Positions 19,338-29,934 of a stretch of 64,000 bases of DNA are shown piece after piece (positions within the stretch are counted from its first letter, which is position 1; each line of letters begins with the position of its first letter). Below the pieces are notes generated by a model. That model was given only the letters and a program-made list of their open reading frames with translations. It was not told where the DNA came from and did no database searches. A program made the position numbers and the translations under genes. The stretch spans positions 6,147,694 to 6,211,693 of the forward strand of contig OX465584.1 of NCBI GenBank assembly GCA_950022655.1, given 5' to 3'. The stretch is from Alentia gelatinosa (taxonomy: Eukaryota; Annelida; Polychaeta; Phyllodocida; Polynoidae).

Positions 19338-20275
19338 CCTCCCTCCCTCCCTCTCTCCATCCCTCTCTCCCTCTCTCTCTCCCTCTCTCCCTCTCTCTCT
19401 CCCTCCCTCTCTCCCTCCCTCCCCTCCCTCCCAATCACCCTCTCTCCCTCTCTCCCTCCCTCGCCTCCCTCCCCTCCCTCCCAATCACCCGCCCTCCCTC
19501 TCTCTCTCCCTCCCTCTCTCCCTCCCTCTCTCTCCCTCCCTCTCTCCCTCCCTCTCTCCCTCCCTCTCTCCCTCCCAATCACCCTCCCTCCCTTTCCCCC
19601 GCCTCCCTCTCCCGCCTCCCTTCCCTCCCTCCCATTCACCCTCCCTCCCTCTTTCCCCTCCCTCCCTCTCTCTCTCCCTTCCTCTCTCCCTCCCTCTCGC
19701 CCTCCCTCGCCTCCCTTCCCTCTCTCCCAATCACCCTCCCTCTCTCTCTCCCTTCCTCTCTCCCTCCCTCTCTCCCTCCCTCTCTTTCTCCCTCCCCTCC
19801 CTCCCCTCCCTCCCAATCAACCTCCCTCTTTCCCCTCCCTTCCTCCCTCCCTTCCTCTCTCCCTCCCTCTCTGCCTCCCTCTCTCCCTCCCTCTCTGCCT
19901 CCCCTCCCTCCCAATCACCCTGCCTCTCTCTCTCCCTCTCTTCCTCCCTCTCTCCCTCCCTCCCTCCCTCTCTATCTCTGCCTCCCTCTCTGCCTACCTC
20001 CCTCCCTACCGCTCTCCCTCCCTCCTTCTCTCCCTCCTTCCCTCTCTCTCCCTCCCTCCCTCCCTCCCTCCCTCTCTCTCTCCCTCCCTCCCTCTCTCCT
20101 TCCCTCTCTCCCTCCCTCCCCTCCCTTCCCTTTCTCCCAATCACCCTCCCTTTTCCCCCTCTCCCTCCCTCTCTCTCCCTCCCTCTCTCCCTCCCTCTCT
20201 CCTCCCCTCCCTTCCCACCCTCCCAATCACCCTCCCTCCCTCTTTCCCCTCCCTCCCTCCCTCCCTCTTGATATC
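19338..20275. repeat. Polypyrimidine CCCT/CTCT low-complexity tract
   Basis: About 940 bp of nearly pure pyrimidine on the plus strand, built from CCTC and TCTC units. CCCAATCACC interruptions recur every 50-110 bases, so a higher-order repeat exists. The 407-codon Ser/Pro/Leu frame and the minus-strand Arg/Glu/Gly frames are artefacts. Mirror-symmetric pyrimidine tracts of this length can form triplex (H) DNA. Confidence 0.95.
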
Positions 20276-20334
20276 TACACACCCCTCCTTCGCTCCCTCC
20301 CTCCCCGTCTTTACACTTCCCTCCGTCCTCCCCC

Positions 20335-20640
20335 TTCCCTGCCCGCCGACGTGTCGTCCAGTGACAGGAATCACAGACGCTGCCTCGTCTCGCCGCCTCG
20401 AGAATCTCGCGCAAGTCACGTGACAGGACCACCATCAAACGAGATGTGAGGCGGGACGCGGGGATTGGGGTGGCGCCCTCCTCTGGACGCGCGCCACACT
20501 ACACAGGGGCGGCGTCCCTCGCGTAATCGCGTTTGTACCCCGAGAAACTGGACGAGACTTTGATGTCACGTGCGCCGGCTGTGTCGCGCCACCTGATTGG
20601 TCGCTAATTGGGATCGTTCGTCATGAGACGAAGGGTGCGA
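20335..20640. promoter_or_regulatory. CpG-rich promoter-like patch
   Basis: The patch is CpG-dense and contains TCACGTGA at 20416-20423, GTCACGTGCG with CACGTG at 20567-20572, and an inverted CCAAT box (ATTGG) at 20596-20600. It resembles a CpG-island promoter. No TATA box or recognisable first exon is seen, and direction is undetermined. Confidence 0.35.
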
Positions 20641-20694
20641 TTGGCTCTCAAGCTTCGATTCCCACCTGGTTCGGCCTCGCGGTCGTCGTGTTGT

Positions 20695-21668
20695 AGGCGG
20701 AAGGTGCCAAGTGTCCACGGGGCAAAGTGACGGAAAGGGAGGAGTGGGGCGAGGTGGGACTGGGGCAACATGATACTATGAAACCAGAGGAATTTAAGAC
20801 GTCAGTGCCATGTGTCCAGAGAGCAAAGTGACAGAAAGGGAGGAGTGGGGAGAAACACAAGAGGTGAGACTGTGGCAAAATGAGAAAATGGAACCAAAGA
20901 AACACAAGACAAGTGACGGAGAGGGGGAGTGGGGGAAGGTGGGACTGGGGCGACATGAGACAATGGAACTAGAAAAACACAAGACAAGTGACAGAAAGGG
21001 AGGAGTGGGGGAAGGTGGGACTTGGGCAACATGAGACAATGAAACCGAAGAAACACAAGAGAAGTGACGGAGAAGAGGGGAGTGGAGCGAGGTGGGACTG
21101 GGGCAACATGAGACAATGGAACCAGAGAAACACAAGACAAGTGACCGAAAAGGAGGAGTGGGGGAAGATAGGACTGGGGTGACATGAGACAATGGAACTG
21201 GAGAAACACAAGACATTGGTGCCATGTGTCCACAGCACAAAGTGCGGGACAATGGAACAATGGAACCAGAGGAACAAAAGACGGATGGAAGGGGAGGAGC
21301 ACAGCCACATGAGACTAGGGCAAGATGTTGCAATGAAACCAGAGGTATTCAAGACATCGGTGGCATGTGTCCAGGGGGCAAAGTGACGGAAAGGGGGAAC
21401 CACAGTGAGGCGAGACTGGAGGAACATGGGACAATGGAAGTGGAGGATGACAGGACATCCTCACCGAGTTTCCACAGGGCAAAGTGACAGAAAAGGAGGA
21501 CTGGGGCAACATGAGACAATGGAACCAAAGAAACACAAGTCAAGTGACGGAAAGGGAGGAGTGGGGCAAAATGAGACATCGGAACTGGAGAAACACAAGA
21601 CAAGTGACAGATAGGGAGGAGATGGGGCGAGGTGGGACAGGGGCAAAGTGAGACATTGGAACTGGAGA
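20695..21668. repeat. 76-bp minisatellite
   Basis: About 12 units carry ATGAGACAATGGAAC, AGAAACACAAGACAAGTGAC and GGGAGGAGTGGGG in order. The spacing is near 76 bases, with some units extended by a CATGTGTCCA-containing insert. A diverged outlier of the same repeat is at 22290-22450. Many overlapping open frames on both strands are artefacts. Confidence 0.9.
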
Positions 21669-22289
21669 AACACAGATTGCTACTCAGTAGGATACGGAAA
21701 GTCTTATTCTCCTAGGAAATACGCCTTTTTTGGTCAACCGACGGCCATTATAGGATCTAATGTATATATCAATGCACAGCGGTTACGTCCAATTTCTAAT
21801 TATCTAAAGATTTTTTCCTAATGATTAGTTGAAACGTGAGTAATAGAGGGAAAGTATGTTCTGGTCAGAGAACGTCCAAGTTAAGAGGCTTGAACAAATT
21901 ACTGCCTAAGGCGTTGGCCGCAGTCAGTAATTTTTCCAAGCCTTACCAAGTAACTTTGACTTTCTCCCTCTGGAAACTTAGTTTCCCTACTCCTATATAC
22001 CTTAAAATGTTGTTTAATAAAGATATTTAGTGTTATTTGCTTGCCAAACATGAAACCCGAAGCCAGATCCAACCTTATCAAGTAACTTAACACTCTATGT
22101 TTTCTGCCTACTACGCTTTTCATTTGAATTTGTAAGAGATGATCTGATTGGTGTAAATGTCAAACTTGAGTAGTATACAGCAACCTTGCATAGTACATGT
22201 ATATGGCAACCTTGGGTAGTATACATAAGTTACTCCACCCCCCAGAATGTGGTGTAAGCATAGAGTGTACGGCCATAGGTATATAGGAA
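21669..22289. other. No gene seen
   Basis: Unassigned. CATAGTACATGTATATGGCA and GTAGTATACATAAG suggest a small local repeat at 22170-22230. Confidence 0.35.
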
Positions 22290-22450
22290 TACAAGACATC
22301 AGTGACAAAGGACAACAGAACCAGAAGGAAATACTTGGGGACATGGGACAATAAAAATTGAACAATACAAGAACTGGGGGACATGGGATAATGGAATAAG
22401 GGCAAAACAGGAACTGGGGACATGGGACAATGAAGCTGGGGCAAGACAAG
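22290..22450. repeat. Diverged units of the 76-bp repeat
   Basis: GGGGACATGGGACAATNAA recurs three times with ACAAGAACTGGGG between. This resembles the 20.7-21.7 kb array. Confidence 0.6.
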
Positions 22451-22532
22451 GGTCTGTCGGTGGTTATTGAGGAAATTATACAACTTTTATCCAATCATGT
22501 TGACTTGTATATTGGGCTTAGTGCAGTTGTTC

Positions 22533-22855
22533 TTATTATTACATACCTATGGCCGAACGTCTATGAAATACTACCCGCTACTCAGGGTACAGTATTAATA
22601 ATGTTCGGGCACACTGCGCCCGTAGTGAATGTTCGGGCGCACTGTGCCAAAGTGAATGTATCAGGTCAATAGCTACATATAATGAGTATATAAAATGACG
22701 TTTTTTTAATATTTAGGTATGTAATAACTGAGCCCGTAGGGATGCCATTCTCGGCCTTTTGATGCCATATATACATCCCTCCACCTACGGCTTCGGGACG
22801 TATTTATGGCATGAAAAGACCTCGCACAGCTATCCCTTCGGGTTCAGTAACCATG
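22533..22855. mobile_element. Foldback family K copy 3
   Basis: The module runs from TTATTACATACCTATGGCCG to TTTAGGTATGTAATA and holds ATACTACCCGCTACTCAGGG and AATGTTCGGGC. Next comes a hairpin with arms CTGAGCCCGTAGGGATG / TATCCCTTCGGGTTCAG and tip CTACGGCTTCGGGACG. A second module-like start (TATATACCTATGGCCGTAC) follows at 22868. Confidence 0.75.
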
Positions 22856-23374
22856 TTTTCTGTTATTCCTATATACCTATGGCCGTACATTCTATCATCA
22901 TATTTCATTTGTTGAATATATATACATCAGATCATATGTATATATCATCACACTGAATTCGATCTCTATTTGCTTCCAAGATAAACCAAAGAACCACCAT
23001 TGAGCGTGATGCAAACCTAGACGAAACATATTTTTCAAAGAATTAGAAAAATTAGAAAAAAACACATAAAAAATAAAATAATCTGAAATATGTACAAACA
23101 AAGATCACGAGGCTGTATTTCCAGACTGGCCCAAGTAACGGAGAATAAAGCCATCGCGCGATCCTTCCTGGACACAGTGGCGTGGAGAGGGCCACGGGGG
23201 AGTCGCTAATTTGGGGAGGCCTGTCAGGCTCGTCAATAGGCTGACAGGTGGTCAAGGGCCTCCTGACACTGAGCCCAGCCTGTCACGGCTTTACCAGCTT
23301 AACGCCGCCAGCACTGCGAGGTCCGCCATCCCCGCTACTGCGAGTCGGCCTGGTGTTTGGAGTTAGATATTGTT
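22856..23374. other. Unassigned; GC-rich at 23150-23350
   Basis: No gene was recognised. Sequence at 23150-23350 is GC-rich with dyads such as GGCCTGTCAGGC and CTGACAGG. The 67-codon minus frame at 23052-23255 has no known domain. Confidence 0.35.
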
Positions 23375-24925
23375 AAACTGTTAGCTCCAAATAGTAAAAT
23401 AACTACAGTGAGTTAGCTTCAAATAGCACTCTAAAATAACTAGAGTAAGTTAGATTCAAATAGCTGACTTTACAATAACTAGAGTAAGTTAGCTTCAAAT
23501 GGCAGACTCTAAAATAACTACAGTAAGTTAGCTTCAAATAGCATACTCTAAAATAACTACAGTAAGTTAGATTCAAATAGCAGACTCTTAAATAACTAGA
23601 GTAAGTTAACTTCAAATAGCAGACTTTAAAATATCTAGAGTGAGTTAGCTTCAGATAGCAGACTCTAAAATAACTACAGTAAGTTAGCTTCAAATAGTAA
23701 AATAACTACAGTGAGTTAGCTTCAAATAGCGTACTCTTAAATAACTACAGTAAGTTAGATTCAAATGGCAGGCTCTAAAATAACTACAATAAGTTAGCTT
23801 CAAATGGCAGACTCTAAAATAACTAGAGTAAGTTAGCTACAAATAGCAGACTCTAAAATAACTACAGTAAGTTAGATTCAAATAGCAGGCTCTAAAATAA
23901 CTAGAGTGAGTTAGCTTCAAATAGCAGACTCTAAAATAACTACAGTAAGTTAGCTTAAAAAAATCAGACTCCAAAATGACCACAGTAAATCAGATCCAAA
24001 TAGAAAATCCTTAAATAACTACAGTAAGTTAGATTCAAATGGCATACTCTAAAATAACTACAGTAAGTAAGCTACAAATAGCAGACTCTAAAATAACTAG
24101 AGTATTATCAGTTAGCGGCTATTAAGTTGTAAGCTTAGAATAGGTAGCTCTAAAATAACTTCAGTAAGTTCGCTTCAAATAGTTAACTATGAAATAACCA
24201 CATTTAAATTAAAGGTATTTAAAGCAGACTTTAAAATAACTAGAGTAAGTTAGCTTCAAATAGCATACTCTTAAATAACTACACTAAGTGAGCTACAAAT
24301 AGCAGACTTTAAAATAACTAGAGTGAGTTAGCTTCAAATAGCAGACTCTAAAATAACTACAGTAAGTTAGCTTCAAATGGCAGACTCTAAAATAATCACA
24401 GTAAGTTAGCTTAAAAAAAGCAGACTCCAAAATGACTACAGTAAATCAGATCCAAATAGAAAATCCTTAAATAACTACAGAAAGTTAGATTCAAATGGCA
24501 TACTCTAAAATAACTAGAGTAAGTTAGCTTCAAATAGCAGACTATAAAATAACTACAGTGAGTTATGATTAGCTTCAAATAGCAAAATTTAGAAGGGCTA
24601 CAGCTTCAAATAGCAGACTCTAAAATAACTACACGCGTAAGTTAGTTTCAAAAGGCAGACTCTAAAGTGCTAGATCCACTAAGGCGACCAAGCGAATGCG
24701 TCTGCGATCCATGCGACTGTGCGAATCCCATGTGATGATATTCAATATATTGAATATTGTCGCAAGGCATTCACATGTTCATGCGAACGTTTGAGAAAGT
24801 CTGCGAACCCAAATTCGCATGGGAAATCGCCTTAGTGGATCTGGCGCTTAAGATAACTACAGTAAATTAGCTTCAAATAGCAGAATCTGAAATAACTACA
24901 GTTAGCTTCAAATAGCAGATAAGAA
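23375..24925. repeat. 39-bp minisatellite, interrupted
   Basis: About 35 units of TCTAAAATAACTACAGTAAG plus TTAGCTTCAAATAGCAGAC. Because 39 is a multiple of three, a 13-residue periodic minus frame stays open (23403-23693); this is an artefact. Variant units with AAAAAATCAGACTCC occur twice (23957 and 24413) about 455 bases apart, hinting at a larger duplication block. MITE D copy 1 sits at 24664-24850. Confidence 0.95.
24664..24850. mobile_element. MITE family D copy 1
   Basis: The ends AAAGTGCTAGATCCACTAAG and TTAGTGGATCTGGCGCTTA are inverted repeats. The centre holds a perfect 20-base palindrome, ATATTCAATATATTGAATAT, followed by TGTCGCAAGG. It sits inside the 39-bp array with TAA/TTA at both edges, consistent with 3-base target duplication. 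Confidence 0.9.
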
Positions 24926-25074
24926 AAGGACTTCAAATTTACTAGGATAAGACGCTGTTTAAATGTTGTAGGCTACTGAATGCATTTTATGTAACAAAAT
25001 CTCCACAGGAATCAAACAGGTTTCCAAAAATAATTAACAAAGAAAAAAATGGCCACTTAGCTGGTGCGTGGGAA

Positions 25075-25200
25075 TGTTCTGCGCATGCGTGGTCGGGGCC
25101 CTTCTCCTTAACACGCATTACCAGGGGTCATCTACTCATTCTTAACCCACTGCCCTCCTCTGCCTACGTCATCAATCCAAGATGGCGCCTCTCCTTACAA
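25075..25200 (+). promoter_or_regulatory. TATA-less promoter-like cluster (NRF1, CRE, YY1)
   Basis: TGCGCATGCG at 25080-25089 is an NRF1 core. TACGTCA at 25165-25171 is a CRE half. CCAAGATGGCGCC at 25177-25189 is a strong YY1 site of the type found just downstream of housekeeping transcription starts, where its ATG is often the start codon. The YY1 orientation suggests transcription to the right. Confidence 0.45.
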
Positions 25201-25283
25201 CCAAACAAAAGCGGCCCCGGCTCCATTTTCATAAAATTCCCGACTGTGAAAATGGATCCGGGGCCATAACTTACCGGTCCTAA
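25182..25283 (+). CDS. 33-codon frame starting in YY1 site, unknown
   Basis: The ATG inside the YY1 motif opens a 33-codon frame, MAPLLTTKQKRPRLHFHKIP and 13 more residues, ending in TAA at 25281. The middle overlaps an inverted repeat (25213-25266) with arms GGCCCCGGCTCCATTTTCA / TGAAAATGGATCCGGGGCC, so it may be a MITE rather than an exon. No domain is recognised. It could be a short first exon or nothing. Confidence 0.15.
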   Translation: MAPLLTTKQKRPRLHFHKIPDCENGSGAITYRS

Positions 25284-25601
25284 TGCGCTTTTATTACCTG
25301 TCTCCTGTTTTAAGTAACTTTGATTGCTCAGCCTTTTATTCTTTATTGCATTTCTTCCGGTTACCATCAAATAATACTTGACGCCAGTATTTGAGGTCTT
25401 CGCTTCTTTAGAATCTGACCTTTTTTTGTGAACTGGGGCATTCCTTTATGATAGGGTTCTGTAAATTATTTTCCAGTGTTATTTTTGTAGGGTCATTTTC
25501 AAGTCATTACCTTTCTATACAAACTCGTTTAGTGTAAACGCTCGAGGAAATTCTTGCGTCGACGAATACTGCGGCAGATATTGCGTAATTTAGCACCACC
25601 T
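25284..25601. other. No gene seen
   Basis: Unassigned. TTTAGTGTAAACGCTCGA near 25530 resembles a decayed family M end. Confidence 0.35.
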
Positions 25602-25911
25602 GGGACCTGTTTCACTAGTTTCGTGACATATCTATATGGCGTCTAGATGGTGTGTCCGGTTTCATAAGAACTAGACATTGTACTTCGTTTTGTCCGTTCT
25701 TGCTTGCACTGTTGGTGCTGCTTTTCATGTCTGTCTAACACTTTTGTCATGAATATAGTAAAACAGGTCCAGGACGTGTAGATTTGTCTAATTCTTATGT
25801 TTGGGGTCTGTCTTTACCTTAGGGCAGCTACTTGTGTTGTCACGAAACTAGACAACCCCAATGTCTGTATGGTGTCACAGACATGTCACAAAACTAGTGA
25901 AACAGCTCCCA
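25602..25911. mobile_element. Family O element copy 1
   Basis: The copy starts GGGACCTGTTTCACTAGTTT and ends AAAACTAGTGAAACAGCTCC, a near-perfect inverted repeat. The middle carries a second internal arm (TGAATATAGTAAAACAGGTCC), TTGCTTGCACTGTTGGTGCT and GGGCAGCTACTTGTG. Relatives lie at 32165-32272, 32560-32910 and 54836-55424. Class unknown. Confidence 0.75.
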
Positions 25912-26070
25912 GACAAGTATTGGCTCGACGATCTACAGTCGCCACGTTTTTAGTGTTCTATTGTATACGTAGGGTATGATATTTGGGAAAAAAGAGAGAA
26001 CCTCATTTCTTGTTGCTAAATCTGGGGCTATCACCAAGAAATTCTAGAATTCTGGCACCCGCAATCGGTT

Positions 26071-26440
26071 TTTATCCTACCCCTAATAAAAACGGTCCAT
26101 AGGCATAACATAGGCAAATTTTATGCGGCATGCCATAACATAAAGTGCGATTTGTGCCTCTAGGGTATAAAAGAATCGACCAATCAGCGACCAGATTGTG
26201 AGCTGCTCCAAAACAAGTTCCAGTTGGACTTCGGTTGGTCGTTTAATCGGTATTTATATTTTTGTAATCCAAAAGCGTAGAAACAGGGTAGGATAAATAC
26301 GAAACCGAACTCGAGTAAGACTTGTCAGTGTCTATGCCACTGTTGTCAGGTCTGTTGCTCACTACGCTCAGCTAACGCTTCGCGTAGTAATACACAACCT
26401 TCCCGTCGTGGCATAAACGCTGACAAGTCTGATTTTCGTT
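26071..26440. mobile_element. Foldback family G copy 2
   Basis: The module runs from TTTATCCTACCCCTAATAAA to ACAGGGTAGGATAAATACG. The junction GAAACCGAACTCGAG precedes a hairpin (26315-26440) with arms GACTTGTCAGTGTCTATGCC / GGCATAAACGCTGACAAGTC. The tip complements to CGCGAAGCGTTAGCTGAG. The arms differ from G copy 1 but remain self-complementary. Confidence 0.75.
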
Positions 26441-26669
26441 CAGTTTCTACTAATTACTGTCATTATACACCTATGAATATGTTGTGTTTCCCAATTGTAT
26501 TTGTTTACACCAAATGCCACAGATAGACAAAACAAGCTCTCTGATTGGCTGATAACATGTCACGTGATCAACCTCGGTGTGAAACTTTCAGCCTTGGCAT
26601 GGAAAAGACAGCCCTGGTGGGAATACCAGGATTGTTATATCCTGAACAGCGATATCTATCTATGGAGTA

Positions 26670-27090
26670 TTCAGCTTTATTATCCATCGTATACAAAGCC
26701 CCCATTGAAAATGTATGGGGACTCAGTAAACCACGCCCCATTGTATAAAACCTGTCAGATACCATAACTGTGGTATATGGATTCAAATCTGTGGTATATG
26801 GCCTGAAAACCGTGGTATACAGGAAAAATAGTCCCTTTGTGCTCTAGAGCAAAGAAATAGTTCCTATTGTTAAACCCTCTAATATGGCAATTACTGAGTT
26901 TAATTTATTCGAAAAGATGGATGATAAATGCAACAAATGATGATTTTGTGGACAGGCGGCTCTGTAAACCACTCGAGGTTGGCGTCGTTATACACTCGCT
27001 AGCACTCGTATATTACTACGCGTCAACCTATCGTGGTTTACGGCCGCCTGTCCACAAAACCATCGATAATTGTCTTTATAGGTATTATAT
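26670..27090. mobile_element. Foldback family I copy 1
   Basis: Module 26670-26940 includes CCCCATTGAAAATGTATGGG, GATACCATAACTGTGGTATA and GATGGATGATAAATGCAACA. The hairpin has 16-base perfect arms TTTTGTGGACAGGCGG (26944-26959) and CCGCCTGTCCACAAAA (27044-27059). The whole unit recurs inverted at 45722-46082. Upstream sequence at 26441-26669 is unassigned. Confidence 0.8.
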
Positions 27091-27227
27091 TAATGATGGT
27101 AGTATTTCGGTGGATATTTCGGAGCTAAGATTCAACATATCTAATCTTCACTTTGAGGTCTGTGTATCTTGGCAAGGTTGAGACGTTCTATGATTATCGC
27201 GCCCGTCAAACGTCTATAATGACTGTC

Positions 27228-27276
27228 ATCTCAGTGACCTTCACCTGTCAAGGTCACATTCCCAAGGTCAGTAGGT
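27228..27276. promoter_or_regulatory. Nuclear-receptor half-site cluster
   Basis: TGACCT at 27235, TCAAGGTCA at 27248-27256 and AAGGTCA at 27264-27270 fall within 36 bases. TCAAGGTCA is the extended half-site bound by ERR and FTZ-F1 type receptors. It is not near an identified gene. Confidence 0.3.
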
Positions 27277-27456
27277 GGGCATGTGCATTAAGGTGTCAGA
27301 ATCTCATTACATTGATTAGATTCGTGACAAACTGACCTAAAATAGCAAAGCCTACCTCCTCCTGCTCCTCAGGGGTTCGCCGTGCTTCGCTAAAAAATAG
27401 TAGTAAGTAAAGATTATGTGTAAGATTTTATAAGATAAATGAGATTGCAACAGTCT

Positions 27457-27612
27457 AAAGGTCCGTTTCCATTGGCCGACAAACATGGTGTAGATTTTAT
27501 GCGTTTTCCTAATAACCTACTTCCATTGGCCATCACCGATATACAGTCAGGAACCACCGACGGACCTTGGCACTGCTGACCAGAAATGGAAATAGGCTAT
27601 TTCATAAAGGAA
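27457..27612. mobile_element. MITE family E, partial
   Basis: The copy starts AAAGGTCCGTTTCCATTGGC and contains GGTGTAGATTTTATGCG, ATCACCGATATACAGTCAGG and GCACTGCTGACCAGAAATGG. It lines up with the complete copy at 31033-31230, but the middle is inverted relative to it and the right end is lost. Confidence 0.7.
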
Positions 27613-27639
27613 AAAAATAGCCTATCAGAACACCCCACC

Positions 27640-27770
27640 GCACTCCAATCGTAAAATACGCAATACTCCACTTGTTTGGATGTGTCATAATCGTCACTCG
27701 GCTTCGCCTCGGTGACGATTGTGGCACATCCAAACTCGTGGAGTATTGTCTATTTATACGATTCTTGATG
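27640..27770. mobile_element. Foldback family H copy 1 (hairpin)
   Basis: Nested arms pair CACTTGTTTGGATGTGTCAT with GTGGCACATCCAAACTCGTG, and TAATCGTCACTCGG with CGGTGACGATTG. The tip is CTCGGCTTCGCCTCGG. The outer part CAATACTCCAC / GTGGAGTATTG extends the stem to about 50 bp. Copy 2 at 63160-63303 has the same order with different arm bases. Confidence 0.8.
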
Positions 27771-28299
27771 CAGTTCTATATAAATACTATAGTGAAATGT
27801 ACAGCTTATGAGTATTGAAAAAAAGCCACGTGTGAATACTGAAGTTCCAATGGCGTATACCCGGTATCTTCATTTTGTCTCAAATATAACCTAAAGTAAT
27901 GGCAGAATATACACTACGGATCGAGTACAATTCAGATTTAATCTCATTGCCGATTGAGTATATTTTTCACAATACTCCACGGGTGTTGAGTACAAGTTCT
28001 TAATATCAAGTCTATGGGGAGGGGGGGCATACCAAGGAGAAATAAACATCTTGCAGAGACAACGGACAATAGTATTGCCTGACTTATTTTCAAAACTTTG
28101 TGACACTAATTGATGATTCCATATCAAAACAACGGGATAATTTGACATGCAAAAACAAATCGAACCTCATCAATGCATCATGTTTATGTTTTAGCGCAAT
28201 AACTTCACCAAAGTCCGTTACACGGCCCACCGATTAACTGATATTCCTACGCCCGGACTACTTTCTTCCTGCCTACCGCCTGCGCTCTATAACGACGAC
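27771..28299. other. No gene; partial J-type module
   Basis: GATTTAATCTCATTGCCGAT near 27930-27955 and ATATCAAGTCTATGGGGA near 28003-28020 match the J module. It is therefore probably the module belonging to hairpin H1. The rest is unassigned. Confidence 0.4.
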
Positions 28300-28302
28300 T
28301 GC

Positions 28303-28384
28303 CCGGAAGTACTTCCGATTGCGCGTCTAAAGGAAAGACAAGAAAAAAAAGTTCCCTACAGAAAAGTAGTGCCACGTGACGTCA
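28303..28384. promoter_or_regulatory. ETS palindrome plus E-box/CRE
   Basis: CCGGAAGTACTTCCG at 28303-28317 is two head-to-head ETS sites. CACGTGACGTCA at 28373-28384 fuses a palindromic E-box with a full CRE (TGACGTCA). This is the strongest promoter-like motif pair in the window. Sequence between is purine-rich. Confidence 0.45.
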
Positions 28385-28620
28385 TGATATTCCGACGCGA
28401 GCTGCCAAAGTCGGCAGATTTGGTGAATATCGCCTGGGGAAATTATCCGTGGGGGTTTCCTATCATTTGGGAGAAACTGTTGGGTAATGTGGGTGTGACG
28501 TCAAGACTTGAGGCAGGGAGGTGTCATGTTGCAAATGATAATCACTGTAGCTGTCAGTTAGACTGGAGTGGTGAAAAAAGACCAGGGCTAGCGTGGACTG
28601 AGGATTCTTCTGAAATCTGA
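28384..28620 (+). CDS. 78-codon frame beside promoter-like motifs, unknown
   Basis: The first ATG overlaps the CRE at 28384 and opens a 78-codon frame (MIFRRELPKSADLVNIAWGN onward) ending in TGA. It contains Trp- and Cys-bearing segments, but I recognise no domain. Its position right after the motif cluster is its only support. It could be a first exon or a chance frame. Confidence 0.15.
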   Translation: MIFRRELPKSADLVNIAWGNYPWGFPIIWEKLLGNVGVTSRLEAGRCHVANDNHCSCQLDWSGEKRPGLAWTEDSSEI

Positions 28621-29934
28621 CACTGTGTTTTATATCTAAGAGCTTAAATCAGTAAGGAAATTAACATGATATGTAACCTGTGTGGCCATAAATGAATATC
28701 CAGAGATATGAATGATAAAATGATATATCCGAGTATAAAATTCCGAAATCACCTAAACTCTCTTAATTTTCATATTATAAGGTTATATCAAGTTACCGGT
28801 TTAATTTTACATCAAAAATTTTAACCAACTAATTTCTCTGTATATACAAACCAATTTCTATCTGTAGTTATAAAAGCCATTTGCTGGATCATGTAATCTC
28901 ATGCACGAACGACCTACTGTGTACCTTAGTAAACTAGGGCAAATCAACCCGAAATGTTGGTTCATAATAAAATGCCTACAAAATCAACTTGGCTGCCTTA
29001 TGGTTGTACTGTCCTCCATTACATTAGATATATTCTAATGTTAAGGTTGTGTGATACAAGTATAACTGAAGAACCTCTCTGTATAGTTTGGTGTTTGCTT
29101 TTTGTTAAGGTGAGCAGGAAAAGACCACATATTTACTTGAGAGTTACTAGATTTAAAGTTAAATGAACCTCGTCAGGTATAGTTCATACTAATGAATAAA
29201 AGTAACCATGAATAAAAGTCATAAAAAATTAACAAATTACTCTACACAGACAAAACAAACAAAGATCTCCTTGTAGTTGCATTATTCCAAAAGTCTTAGT
29301 CATATACTGAACAATAAGAGCACAGGTATGGAACAATCTATCCATGAAAATCTGCTAGGATGATTATTGATAACTTTGACAAACATTAACACCACAAAGA
29401 TCAGGATGAAATAATGATTTTGATCGATCTTTCTCTTAAGAACTCGCCCCTGCTTAACTGAGTTCTACTGTATCCTAATGAAATAACAAAAGAACATCAA
29501 CATCAGATAAACACTGATTACCTATTGCCCCTCTGGATCAATAAATGTGTGATTTATAGTGTTTCGATCAATGAAAATCAAATTGGCATCATTCTAGAAT
29601 ATGCATGTCGTAAGATATTATTAGAATATAAGAAAAGGTAATTTATCAATGACAATTCTGAATAATTTCACATGGTCAACTACAATCATTTCTGCATAAT
29701 TAAATTCTTTAAGTAGTTCAGAATGTGATAAAATTATCAGTGGGTCAGTGGAGGTGCTTTTAGTAAAATCAATAAAACTGAGTCAGATAACTGAATCCAT
29801 TTGAGCGCCCTCGTTTGTGGGTATGGGAGGATAATGCTGTTTTTTGTTCCTTTGGAATTTTTTCAGAAATTATAGCAGAAATTATCGCAGAATTGTAAAC
29901 AATACAACATGATCTAACCCAGGTTGAGCTCTAT
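28621..29934. other. AT-rich, no gene seen
   Basis: About 1.3 kb with no repeat family recognised and no coding signal. The 70-codon frame at 28954-29166 has no domain. It may include upstream decayed LINE sequence leading into 29935. Confidence 0.45.

Noticed and set aside
19226..20449. 407-codon Ser/Pro/Leu-rich frame on the plus strand
   Set aside because: It is the polypyrimidine tract; CCT/CTC/TCC codons cannot give stops.
23375..24925. 39-bp array as a CRISPR array
   Set aside because: Units are contiguous and wholly repetitive with no unique spacers, in a eukaryotic context.
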